Assembly: GCA_021813085.1 (NCBI GenBank)
Contig: JAKAMA010000068.1
Location: forward strand, 1 to 8,984
Direction: 5' to 3'
DNA: 8,984 nucleotides
DNA from: Chloroflexota bacterium
GTDB taxonomy: Bacteria; Chloroflexota; Dehalococcoidia; DSTF01; JACRBR01
Shown here: positions 1-7,042 of the stretch, piece by piece
Layout: each line of letters opens with the position of its first letter
Position numbering within the stretch: position 1 is the first letter of the stretch
The notes under the pieces: model-generated
The model's input: only the letters and a program-made list of their open reading frames with translations
Database searches by the model: none
What the model was told of the DNA's origin: nothing
Made by a program: the position numbers and the translations under genes

Positions 1-146
1 ACTTCGCGATGGTCGCGGAGGCGCACCGGGCGCTCGCGGAGGGCGTCGCCTCGGCCGAGGACATCAACACGGCGATGCGCCTCGGCTTCAACTGGCCGGC
101 CGGCCCGCTGGAGATGGTGCAGGGCGCCCGCAAGGGCTGGCAGTGA
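1..146 (+). CDS. 3-hydroxyacyl-CoA dehydrogenase, C-terminal end (partial)
   Basis: Reading from base 3, 47 codons run to a TGA at 144-146; the 5' part lies outside the window. The peptide contains EAHRALAEGVASAEDINTAM followed by RLGFNWPAGPLEM, the pattern of the 3HCDH C-terminal domain (EA, then EGVAS.EDI..AM..G...P.GP). Enzymes of this family oxidise 3-hydroxyacyl-CoA to 3-oxoacyl-CoA with NAD in beta-oxidation and related cytoplasmic acyl-CoA pathways. The protein stops shortly after the GPLEM motif, as in proteins where this is the second, short copy of the C-terminal domain, so the C-terminus looks natural rather than truncated. The NAD-binding domain is not visible, so substrate range and exact subfamily (FadB, PaaH or Hbd-like) cannot be judged. 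Confidence 0.85.
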   Translation, partial: FAMVAEAHRALAEGVASAEDINTAMRLGFNWPAGPLEMVQGARKGWQ

Positions 147-177
147 TCGACGGTCCGAGGCCCGAGAGCCAGCCGCC

Positions 178-210
178 TTGCCGGATGGTACCACATACGG
201 TACCGTGGTA
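178..210 (+). promoter_or_regulatory. candidate promoter/operator of the hicAB locus
   Basis: This lies between the 3HCDH stop and the hicA remnant. It holds two copies of GGTACC (187-192 and 199-204) with starts 12 bases apart, and an inverted pair TACCAC (189-194) / GTGGTA (205-210). A weak -35-like TTGCCG (178-183) and a poor -10-like TACCGT (201-206) are 17 bases apart and would straddle the repeats. HicB antitoxins with ribbon-helix-helix domains commonly bind short inverted repeats over their own promoter, so this is the natural place for such a site. The repeats are seen; the function is inferred. Confidence 0.3.
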
Positions 211-237
211 GCGCGATAAGCCGGCGGGAACAGGCTC

Positions 238-452
238 ATCGCACGCATCACCGCGCGAGCGCCGGAGGCCGACTTCGGAGACGTGCGAGCGCTGCTTGCG
301 GAGTTCGGCTGGGGCAGAAGCGCCAGACGGGAAGCCACGTCGCGTTCCGTAAGCAGGGCGAGGGGACGATGATCGTTCCGCTCGTCCGCGGTCGCAAAGT
401 GAAGCAGGTGTACCTCGACCAGATTATCGACCGGCTTGGACTGGAGGATTGA
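238..452 (+). pseudogene. hicA: HicA-type mRNA interferase toxin, frameshifted and start-less remnant
   Basis: The peptide ARITARAPEADFGDVRALL, continuing AEFGW, reads from about 241 to 312. From 315 the next frame continues QKRQTGSHVAFRKQGEG, then TMIVPLVRGRKVKQVYLDQ and IIDRLGLED, ending at TGA 450-452. Together they make a full HicA-like double-stranded-RNA-binding fold with the G-S-H motif that carries the catalytic histidine. The two halves are out of register near 312-315, as if one base were missing after the TGG at 310-312. An in-frame TAA sits at about 217-219. The expected start position holds ATC (238-240), with no ATG, GTG or TTG before a GTG at 262. HicA toxins cleave mRNA and are neutralised by HicB, encoded directly downstream here. 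The gene looks inactivated; a sequencing error could explain the frameshift but would not by itself supply a start codon. Confidence 0.7.
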
Positions 453-454
453 TC

Positions 455-847
455 ATGAAGCGCCGGAAGCCGCTCGAACGCTATCTGCGGCTCGACTACC
501 CGTTCCACGCGATCGCCGATCCCGCCGGGGGATACGTCGTCATGTTCCCGGACCTGCCCGGCTGCATGACACAGGTCGAGACCGTGGAGAAGATCGGCGC
601 CATGGCCGATGAAGCGCGACGGCTGTGGATCGAAACCGAATACGACGCGGGGGCAACGATCCCTGAGCCTTCCTATCCACAGGCCTACAGCGGCAGGTTC
701 AACCTCCGTCTGCCAAAGTCGCTCCACCGCCATCTTGCCCTGTCGGCGGAGCGGCAGGGTGTGAGCCTGAACCAGTACGTGCTCATGCGCCTGTCCGCGG
801 GTGAGGCAGTCAGCGGGACGCGACCCGGGCTCCGGAAGGTAGGCTGA
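455..847 (+). CDS. hicB: HicB-family antitoxin
   Basis: The product has 130 residues. Residues about 10-70 (YLRLDYPFHAIADPAGGYVV, then FPDLPGCMTQ and EARRLWIETEYDAG) are the HicB partial RNase H-like domain with the hallmark FPDLPGC. Residues about 81-114 (RFNLRLPKSLHRHLALSAER, then SLNQYVLMRLS) are a ribbon-helix-helix domain that would bind the locus's own promoter. The ATG at 455 has GGAGG at 443-447, seven bases upstream inside the end of the hicA remnant, giving classic toxin-antitoxin coupling. A TTG at 449 would add two residues but sits too close to the GGAGG. HicB blocks HicA and represses the operon. With the partner apparently broken, this is an orphan antitoxin that might act only as a regulator or neutralise HicA toxins encoded elsewhere. 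Family assignment is firm; current role is inference. Confidence 0.88.
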   Translation: MKRRKPLERYLRLDYPFHAIADPAGGYVVMFPDLPGCMTQVETVEKIGAMADEARRLWIETEYDAGATIPEPSYPQAYSGRFNLRLPKSLHRHLALSAERQGVSLNQYVLMRLSAGEAVSGTRPGLRKVG

Positions 848-1047
848 CGGACGACCAGACACTGGGGGTCGAGTGGTCGGCGCTGGGCACACGCGCCGCG
901 CCCCACCTTGCGGCGGGCACCATGCCTTCGGCAGCGTTCGCCGTCGTCCCCGGCATCATGCTGCTGAGCGCGGGCGGCGCGAGCGACGGCACCTACCTCG
1001 GGCCGAGAGATACGATCGCGTTCAACGCGGCGTGGTCGCCTCGGTAA
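805..1047 (+). other. open stretch with coding-like composition, possible 3' remnant of a decayed gene
   Basis: This frame is open from the codon after TGA (802-804) to TAA (1045-1047), overlapping the end of hicB in another frame. Roughly 85 percent of its third codon positions are G or C, like the real genes around it, while first positions are mixed. It reads GVEWSALGTRAAPHLAAG, then SAAFAVVPGIMLLSAGGASD and GTYLGPRDTIAFNAAWSPR. I do not recognise the family. No ATG, GTG or TTG occurs before ATG 922, which would give only 41 residues and has no clear ribosome binding site. Best explanations are the 3' end of a gene truncated when the hicAB locus inserted or decayed, or chance. Nothing else was seen between hicB and the converging gene that ends at 1076, and no clear bidirectional terminator. 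Confidence 0.25.
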
Positions 1048-1075
1048 CGGCCCCCAGTATCGAGTCCCCGATTCC

Positions 1076-1966
1076 CTACAGCAGCACCTTCTTCGGCGCG
1101 CCGGAGGGCTGGCGGCGGACGTTGTGGATCAGCCAGCGCTTGAAGCCGTCGGACTCGACCTCCGCGATGCGCGCGCGGCCCGGGTTGCCGAGCAGTTCGT
1201 CGACGCGAGCGGCGTAGGCGGCATATGCGGCGTGCGTCTCCGGCGTGATATTCAGCACGTCGTGCATGTGCACCGCGACCGCGAGCTGCCGCTCGCACAG
1301 CCGCAGCAGCCAGCCGAACTCGATCTCCGCCCACGCGACGTGGAACGACGCGTCGCCAAAGGTGTACGCGAGGCGCAGGTTGTTCGACTCCGGCGCCACC
1401 TCGAGCAGCGTCGCCCCGAAGTTCGGCCGCCCGAGGTCGCTCGACGCGCGGTAGACAAGCCGGAGCTGGTCGTCTGCGGCGAGCGTCGTGCCTGCGAAGT
1501 AGTGGCCGAGACCGACATCGAGCGCCTTGTGCTCCTCGTCGGGCCGCAGATGCTCCAGCAGCCAGCCGACGTACTCGCCCATCTCCTCGTGCTTCACCTG
1601 GTACTCCGCCGCGACCAGCTCGCACACCGAGCGCACGAGGTTCGGCACGCTGGCGTAGGACCCGCGCGTAATCAGCAGGCAGGCGTCGGCGAGCGCCGCG
1701 TAGGCGCGCCCCCACGTGCCGACGACGGCGGCGTACGCGTGCGTGCGGTAGCGCGCGTGCGACGAGTCGTTGAGGATGCGGAGCTGGAGCGCCATGCCTT
1801 CGGCGAAGAGGCGCAGGTCGGCGCCCAGTACGAACTGCGTCTGCCGGTGGGCGTCGTGCACGTCCGCGGGCGCCGAGGCGCCGGGCTGTTCCGGCAGCAC
1901 GTACTGCGAAGGGAAGGCGATGCCGCTGACGCGCTGGCCCGGTGTCGGAAGCGGCGGCTGCACCAT
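1076..1966 (-). CDS. uncharacterised 296-residue protein coupled to the J-domain gene
   Basis: I do not recognise a named family. The start is the ATG at 1966-1964, which shares one base with the TGA of the upstream J-domain gene (TGATG). This is the main reason for choosing it, because longer in-frame extensions run through that gene. No signal peptide or membrane segment is evident. After a Pro-rich start (PPLPTPGQR), residues about 35-130 look like amphipathic helices: ADLRLFAEGMALQLRILNDS, then TWGRAYAALADACLLITRGS and LVRSVCELVAAEYQVKH. A second helical part spans about 205-260 (FHVAWAEIEFGWLLRLCERQ), and the tail is basic (KRWLIHNVRRQ). The LxRSxxELxAxxY stretch recalls uncharacterised helical families such as DUF5677, but that is only a resemblance. 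Coupling to a J-domain protein suggests the two are made together and may act together, for example as chaperone adaptor and client. Confidence 0.8.
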   Translation of the reverse strand: MVQPPLPTPGQRVSGIAFPSQYVLPEQPGASAPADVHDAHRQTQFVLGADLRLFAEGMALQLRILNDSSHARYRTHAYAAVVGTWGRAYAALADACLLITRGSYASVPNLVRSVCELVAAEYQVKHEEMGEYVGWLLEHLRPDEEHKALDVGLGHYFAGTTLAADDQLRLVYRASSDLGRPNFGATLLEVAPESNNLRLAYTFGDASFHVAWAEIEFGWLLRLCERQLAVAVHMHDVLNITPETHAAYAAYAARVDELLGNPGRARIAEVESDGFKRWLIHNVRRQPSGAPKKVLL

Positions 1967-2706
1967 CAGCGGTACTTCGCCCACTTCTGCCGGCGCTGGC
2001 GCACGTACGGCATGTCGGCCGCGTACGGCAGGCGGCGGCGCTTCGGCTCGTAGCCGGTGATCTTCACCGGCACGACGCCCGTCCAGCCCTTCGTCACGAA
2101 CAGCGCGCGCGACAGGCCCGGGAACTGCACCTTGCGCGCCACCACCTCGACGTCGAACGTCGCCGATCCCCCGGGTGGGACCTCGAACGTGCCGATCGGG
2201 CCCCAGAGCCACGGCTCCGACGTGGAGACGTCGCCCCGCAGCGTGCAGTCGCAGGGGTTCGTGATCGTGATCGGCCGGCGGACGTGCGCCCCGTCGCGCA
2301 GCTCCGACACATCGACCTCAATCTCCTCCGGCTCGATGGTCGGCGGCGGGTTGTGCACGTGCGGGGGGCGTTTCGGCGGCACCTGCGCCGCGACGACGTC
2401 CTCCCATCCGGGCTCGACGGCCCACGAGCCGTAGGCGCCGTCGCCCGCGCGGCGCGGGCGGGGCCGCACCCCGGTCACGACGGCAGCGCGCTCGCGCCGC
2501 GCGGCGTCGTACGCGCGGCGCTTCTCGGGGCTGCCGAGCGTCTCAAACGCGCGGTTGACGCGCGCGGCCTTGCGCGTCGCGCCGGGGTCGCGCATGTTCG
2601 CGTCGGGGTGCACTTCTCGCATCAGCGCGCGGTAGCGGCGTTTGATTTCTGCGTCGCTCGCCGCAGGCGTCAGGTCCATCACGGTGTAGTGGTCTTGCTC
2701 GGTCAT
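1966..2706 (-). CDS. J-domain (DnaJ-like) protein with C-terminal beta-sandwich-like region
   Basis: The product has 246 residues. Residues about 6-70 are a J-domain: HYTVMDLTPAASDAEIKRRY, then ALMREVHPDAN with the essential HPD at 33-35, and ARVNRAFETLGSPEKRRAYD. J-domains stimulate the ATPase of DnaK/Hsp70. There is no Gly/Phe region, zinc-finger cysteine repeat or DnaJ C-terminal substrate domain, so it is not general DnaJ. Residues about 75-120 are a basic, Pro-rich linker. Residues about 122-218 alternate hydrophobic positions (EEIEVDVSELRDGAHVRRPI, then TFEVPPGGSATFDVEVVARK and GVVPVKITGYE), the look of an Ig-like/ASH-type beta-sandwich. The tail is strongly basic (RQRRQKWAKYR). ATG 2706 was chosen because it directly precedes the J-domain and lies downstream of a promoter-like site; its ribosome binding site is weak. 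It likely recruits DnaK to a specialised client. Confidence 0.85.
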   Translation of the reverse strand: MTEQDHYTVMDLTPAASDAEIKRRYRALMREVHPDANMRDPGATRKAARVNRAFETLGSPEKRRAYDAARRERAAVVTGVRPRPRRAGDGAYGSWAVEPGWEDVVAAQVPPKRPPHVHNPPPTIEPEEIEVDVSELRDGAHVRRPITITNPCDCTLRGDVSTSEPWLWGPIGTFEVPPGGSATFDVEVVARKVQFPGLSRALFVTKGWTGVVPVKITGYEPKRRRLPYAADMPYVRQRRQKWAKYR

Positions 2707-2741
2707 CTCGTGTCTGATCCGCGCCCCTGGGGCACAGGTAC

Positions 2742-2759
2742 CGTGCGTGACCCCGCACG
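2742..2759 (-). other. small stem-loop in the leader of the J-domain gene
   Basis: CGTGCG (2742-2747) and CGCACG (2754-2759) form a six-base-pair GC stem around a six-base loop, between the predicted transcription start (about 2773) and the ATG at 2706. The stem could affect transcript stability or attenuation. No U-run follows, so it is not a standard terminator. GC-rich DNA produces such stems by chance. Confidence 0.2.
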
Positions 2760-2779
2760 CGGGCGCACGCGTTGCGTCC

Positions 2780-2798
2780 ATTTTACCAGCGCTGGCAA
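2780..2798 (-). promoter_or_regulatory. extended -10 promoter within a near-palindromic operator, J-domain operon
   Basis: On the minus strand, TGG directly followed by TAAAAT (2785-2780) makes an extended -10 element (TGN plus a 5/6 match to TATAAT). No good -35 is visible, which is tolerable for extended -10 promoters. The same bases form TTACCAGC/GCTGGCAA (2783-2798), a 16-bp palindrome with one mismatched pair and a CG centre, the architecture typical of LacI-family operators. A repressor bound here would block the -10. Transcription would start near 2773, giving a leader of about 67 bases to the ATG at 2706. The sequence elements are seen; activity and regulator class are inferred. Confidence 0.45.
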
Positions 2799-2857
2799 GG
2801 CCGCGCTTCACGCGACGTTGACGCGCTCAGGGGGGGCGGTGACGCCGACAACGCCTG

Positions 2858-4752
<1,895 letters not shown>

Positions 4753-4787
4753 GCCGGGAGGATAGCGCGGGAGGAGGGGACGCGCGA

Positions 4788-4803
4788 GACGCCGCGCGGC
4801 GTC
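4788..4803. repeat. perfect 16-bp GC palindrome between the PAP2 and thioesterase genes
   Basis: GACGCCGCGCGGCGTC reads the same on both strands and lies in the 67-base gap between the PAP2 stop (4820) and the thioesterase GTG (4752). As RNA it could fold into a six-base-pair stem with a four-base loop. No T-run follows on the minus strand, so it is not a standard intrinsic terminator. It could be an mRNA-stability hairpin, a weak terminator or a protein-binding site. Confidence 0.3.
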
Positions 4804-4819
4804 GCGGCGGGCTCCGTCC

Positions 4820-5626
4820 TCAGGCCAGGAAGCTGAAGAAACGGTCCTGTGCCACGATGCGGTGCAGCCCCCAGGCGATCCCCAGGGCAATCAGCGCAAC
4901 GACGGCGCCGGCCGCGGCGTCGAGGAAGTAGTGGTTGGCCGTCATGACGATGCCGCTCAGCATCAGCAAGGGCAGGAACGCCGCGAACAGCTTGAGCGGC
5001 CGCACCCGCGCGTTCGTGCCGATGGCGATGGCGACGAGCAGATCCCAGCCGAAGTGCAGGCTGGGCATCGCCGCGTACTGGTTCACGATCTTCGGGTTCT
5101 GGAACACGTAGTACGACTGCGCATGGATGATCGTGTCGGTGAAGCCGAACTCCGGCATGAACCGCGGCGGCGCCAGCGGCACAGCCGCAAAGCCGATCAG
5201 GGCGATCAGGCCGGAGATGAGGAACGCGTTTCGGAACAGCGCGTAGCTGTTCCGGTGGCGCATGTAGAGCCAGACGGCGACGGCGATGATGACGGGCAGG
5301 TGACCCCAGATGTACAGGTAGTTGAAGAAGTCGACCATCCACGGCTTCGGCAGGATGAGCTGCTGGAGCGAGGCCTCGTGGAAGATGTGGAGGCGCTCCT
5401 CGAACTGGATCACACGGGCGGCGTTGTCGAAGGCGTCGCCCGCCTTGCCGTGCACGGCCGCGCGCACGAACTGGTACGCGGTGTACGCGGGGACGATGAA
5501 CAGCAGTTCGGCGATGTGGCGCCAGTTCTTCTCGAGGAGCGCCTGCAGCCGGTTCTGGTGGGCAACGGCGATCGCGGATTGGCCCGACATGTCGCGTACA
5601 GTATACCTGCCGCTGTCCAGCTTCAT
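4820..5626 (-). CDS. PAP2/Aur1-like integral membrane phosphatase or phosphotransferase
   Basis: The 268-residue protein has about six hydrophobic segments, near residues 38-55, 100-121, 133-152, 190-203, 211-228 and 237-254, so it sits in the cytoplasmic membrane. It carries the late PAP2 motifs: AAMPSLHFGWDL with S189 and H191, and MTANHYFLDAAAG with H232 and D236, the residues that form and break the phospho-histidine intermediate. The first canonical PAP2 motif (KxxxxxxRP) is absent and replaced by APPRFMPEFGFTDT, which is typical of the Aur1/Ipt1-like PAP2_3 branch. Likely substrates are lipid phosphates or phospholipid head groups; which one is not readable. Start ATG 5626 overlaps the aminotransferase TGA as ATGA and has GGAGGTAGG just upstream inside that gene, so translation is coupled. 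ATG 5590 is a weaker alternative. A link between the two activities is unknown. Confidence 0.9.
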   Translation of the reverse strand: MKLDSGRYTVRDMSGQSAIAVAHQNRLQALLEKNWRHIAELLFIVPAYTAYQFVRAAVHGKAGDAFDNAARVIQFEERLHIFHEASLQQLILPKPWMVDFFNYLYIWGHLPVIIAVAVWLYMRHRNSYALFRNAFLISGLIALIGFAAVPLAPPRFMPEFGFTDTIIHAQSYYVFQNPKIVNQYAAMPSLHFGWDLLVAIAIGTNARVRPLKLFAAFLPLLMLSGIVMTANHYFLDAAAGAVVALIALGIAWGLHRIVAQDRFFSFLA

Positions 5627-6981
5627 CGGCCCCCTACCTCCGTAGCCACGGCCTCGATGGCGTCGCCCGTCGCATCCACGATGCGGTCGATCTGCGCCTC
5701 GGTCGTGACCAGGGGCGGCGCGAAGAGGATGCTGTCTCCCTTCACCCGGGTCAGCACGCCGCGCTCCCGCAGCGCCACGACGAGCCGGGGGCCGGCGCCA
5801 CCGGGCAGTGAGGCGCGCGTGGCCCTGTCGGCGACGACCTCGACCGCTGCCATCAGGCCGAGGCCGCGCACCTCGCCCACGTTCGGCATCTCGAGCAGCC
5901 GCGCCAGGCCGTCGTTGAGCCTGTGCCCGAGCTGCTCCGCGCGCGCGACGAGCCCCTCATCTTCCAGGATCTGCACGTTACGCAGCGCGACCGCGCAGGC
6001 CGTCGGATGCGCCGAGTTCGTGCAGCCGATCATGAACTTGGCGTCGGCGGGCGCATCGAGGATCGCGCGGTGCACCCGTTCCGACGCGATGAAGGCCGAG
6101 AGCGGCACGTACGCGCTCGTCACCGCCTTGGCGATCGTCATCATGTCCGGCTGGACGCCCCAGTGCTCCAGCGCGAACCAGCGCCCCGTGCGGCCGAACC
6201 CCGTGATCACCTCGTCGGCGATCAAGAGCACGTCGTGGCGGTCGCAGATCGCGCGCAGGCGCGGCCAGTAGCCCGGGTCGGGCGGGATGACGCCGCCGGC
6301 GCCGTGCACCGGTTCCGCGATCACGGCGGCGACGCTGTCCGCACCTTCGCGCACGATCGTCGCCTCGATGTTGTCGGCGCACGCCAGCGTGCACGATGGC
6401 TTGTCCGCGCACCACTGGCAGCGGTAGTGGTAGCACGTCGGCACCCGGACGAAGTCCGGCGGCTCGGGGCCGAAGCCCTTGTGGAACGGCGCCATGCCGG
6501 TGACGGCGGTCGCCGCCATCGTGCCGCCGTGGTACGCCTCCTCCCGCGAGATGATCTTCATCTTCGACGGCTTGCCCGAGACGGACCAGAAGTAGCGCGC
6601 GGTCTTAATCGCCATCTCGTTGGCCTCGGAGCCGCTGCTGGCGTAGAAGATGCCCGACATGTCCGGGTAGACGAGCGAGAGCAGCTTCTCCGTCAGGCGG
6701 ATCGAGGGGACGTTAGCGTAGCCGGTGTAGCTGTTCGAGAAGCCCAGCGTGGCCATCTGCGCCGCCGCCGCGTCGGCCAGCTCGCGCCGCCCGTGGCCGA
6801 CGGCGACGTTCCACAGCGACGACAGCGCGTCGATGTACGTCCGCCCCTCGCTGTCCGTGAGGACGGCGCCCTCGCCCCGCTCGAAGATGATGGCGTCGCG
6901 GTGGTCGGCGAGGTGGAACTGCGGATGGATGATGTGCGCGATGTCGTAGGCCCGGAGGCGGCCGGTCTCAACTGCGTCCAA
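5623..6981 (-). CDS. class III PLP-dependent aminotransferase (aspartate aminotransferase family)
   Basis: The 452-residue protein is full length for the family (omega-amino acid, diamine or beta-alanine:pyruvate type). PLP-binding landmarks: SSGSEANEMAIKTAR (115-129), EAYHGGTMAATAVTGM (148-163), the cofactor-binding aspartate in LIADEVITGFGRTG (D256), and the Schiff-base lysine K285 in TIAKAVTSAYVPLSA. It transfers an amino group from an omega-amino acid or amine to a keto acid in the cytoplasm; the substrate is not predictable from the motifs. Residues 183-201 contain five cysteines (C183, C188, C191, C197, C201), an unusual cluster. The start is TTG 6981, with GGTGA four bases upstream and a TATAAT promoter just before it. 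No ATG fits. Its last codons carry the ribosome binding site of the PAP2 gene, with which it overlaps by four bases, so the two form an operon. Confidence 0.93.
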   Translation of the reverse strand: MDAVETGRLRAYDIAHIIHPQFHLADHRDAIIFERGEGAVLTDSEGRTYIDALSSLWNVAVGHGRRELADAAAAQMATLGFSNSYTGYANVPSIRLTEKLLSLVYPDMSGIFYASSGSEANEMAIKTARYFWSVSGKPSKMKIISREEAYHGGTMAATAVTGMAPFHKGFGPEPPDFVRVPTCYHYRCQWCADKPSCTLACADNIEATIVREGADSVAAVIAEPVHGAGGVIPPDPGYWPRLRAICDRHDVLLIADEVITGFGRTGRWFALEHWGVQPDMMTIAKAVTSAYVPLSAFIASERVHRAILDAPADAKFMIGCTNSAHPTACAVALRNVQILEDEGLVARAEQLGHRLNDGLARLLEMPNVGEVRGLGLMAAVEVVADRATRASLPGGAGPRLVVALRERGVLTRVKGDSILFAPPLVTTEAQIDRIVDATGDAIEAVATEVGGR

Positions 6982-7014
6982 TTGCTCACCCGCTTATGCT
7001 GAACAGTCGAGTCA

Positions 7015-7042
7015 ATTATACGCCGCGCACGCCCCGCAGCAA
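7015..7042 (-). promoter_or_regulatory. sigma-70-like promoter of the aminotransferase/PAP2 operon
   Basis: On the minus strand there is a perfect TATAAT (7020-7015) and a partial -35 TTGCTG (7042-7037) separated by 16 bases. Transcription would start near 7008, giving a leader of about 27 bases to the TTG start at 6981. The promoter lies over the last codons of the murE-like gene, whose TAA stop (7018-7016) is part of the TATAAT box. In such GC-rich surroundings an exact TATAAT at the right place is notable. Activity is inferred. Confidence 0.5.

Noticed and set aside
248..892. Minus-strand open frame across the hicAB locus
   Set aside because: The plus-strand frames here match HicA and HicB well; this one has no family resemblance.
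993..1715. Minus-strand frame overlapping the 296-residue gene
   Set aside because: It is Arg/Ala-rich out-of-frame translation of the same strand; the coupled frame with protein-like helices is the better one.
1566..1966. HEPN-type RNase domain in the 296-residue protein
   Set aside because: The helical look is suggestive, but the R-x(4-6)-H active-site motif is not present.
2737..2745. GGTACCGTG shared with the hicA upstream region (199-207)
   Set aside because: A single nine-base match contains a palindromic six-mer; the contexts differ and chance is likely.
2707..2811. N-terminal extension of the J-domain protein
   Set aside because: The extra 35 residues precede a normal J-domain start and would cover the promoter-like element at 2780-2798.
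2707..2857. Intrinsic terminator for enolase
   Set aside because: GC stems exist, but none is followed by a T-run on the minus strand.
4862..6271. 469-codon plus-strand open frame opposite the PAP2 and aminotransferase genes
   Set aside because: It spans two real minus-strand genes with clear motifs, has no recognisable domain and has a low-complexity charged composition.
5923..7002. Plus-strand open frame opposite the aminotransferase
   Set aside because: It is an antisense shadow with Arg/His/Asp-rich translation and no motif.
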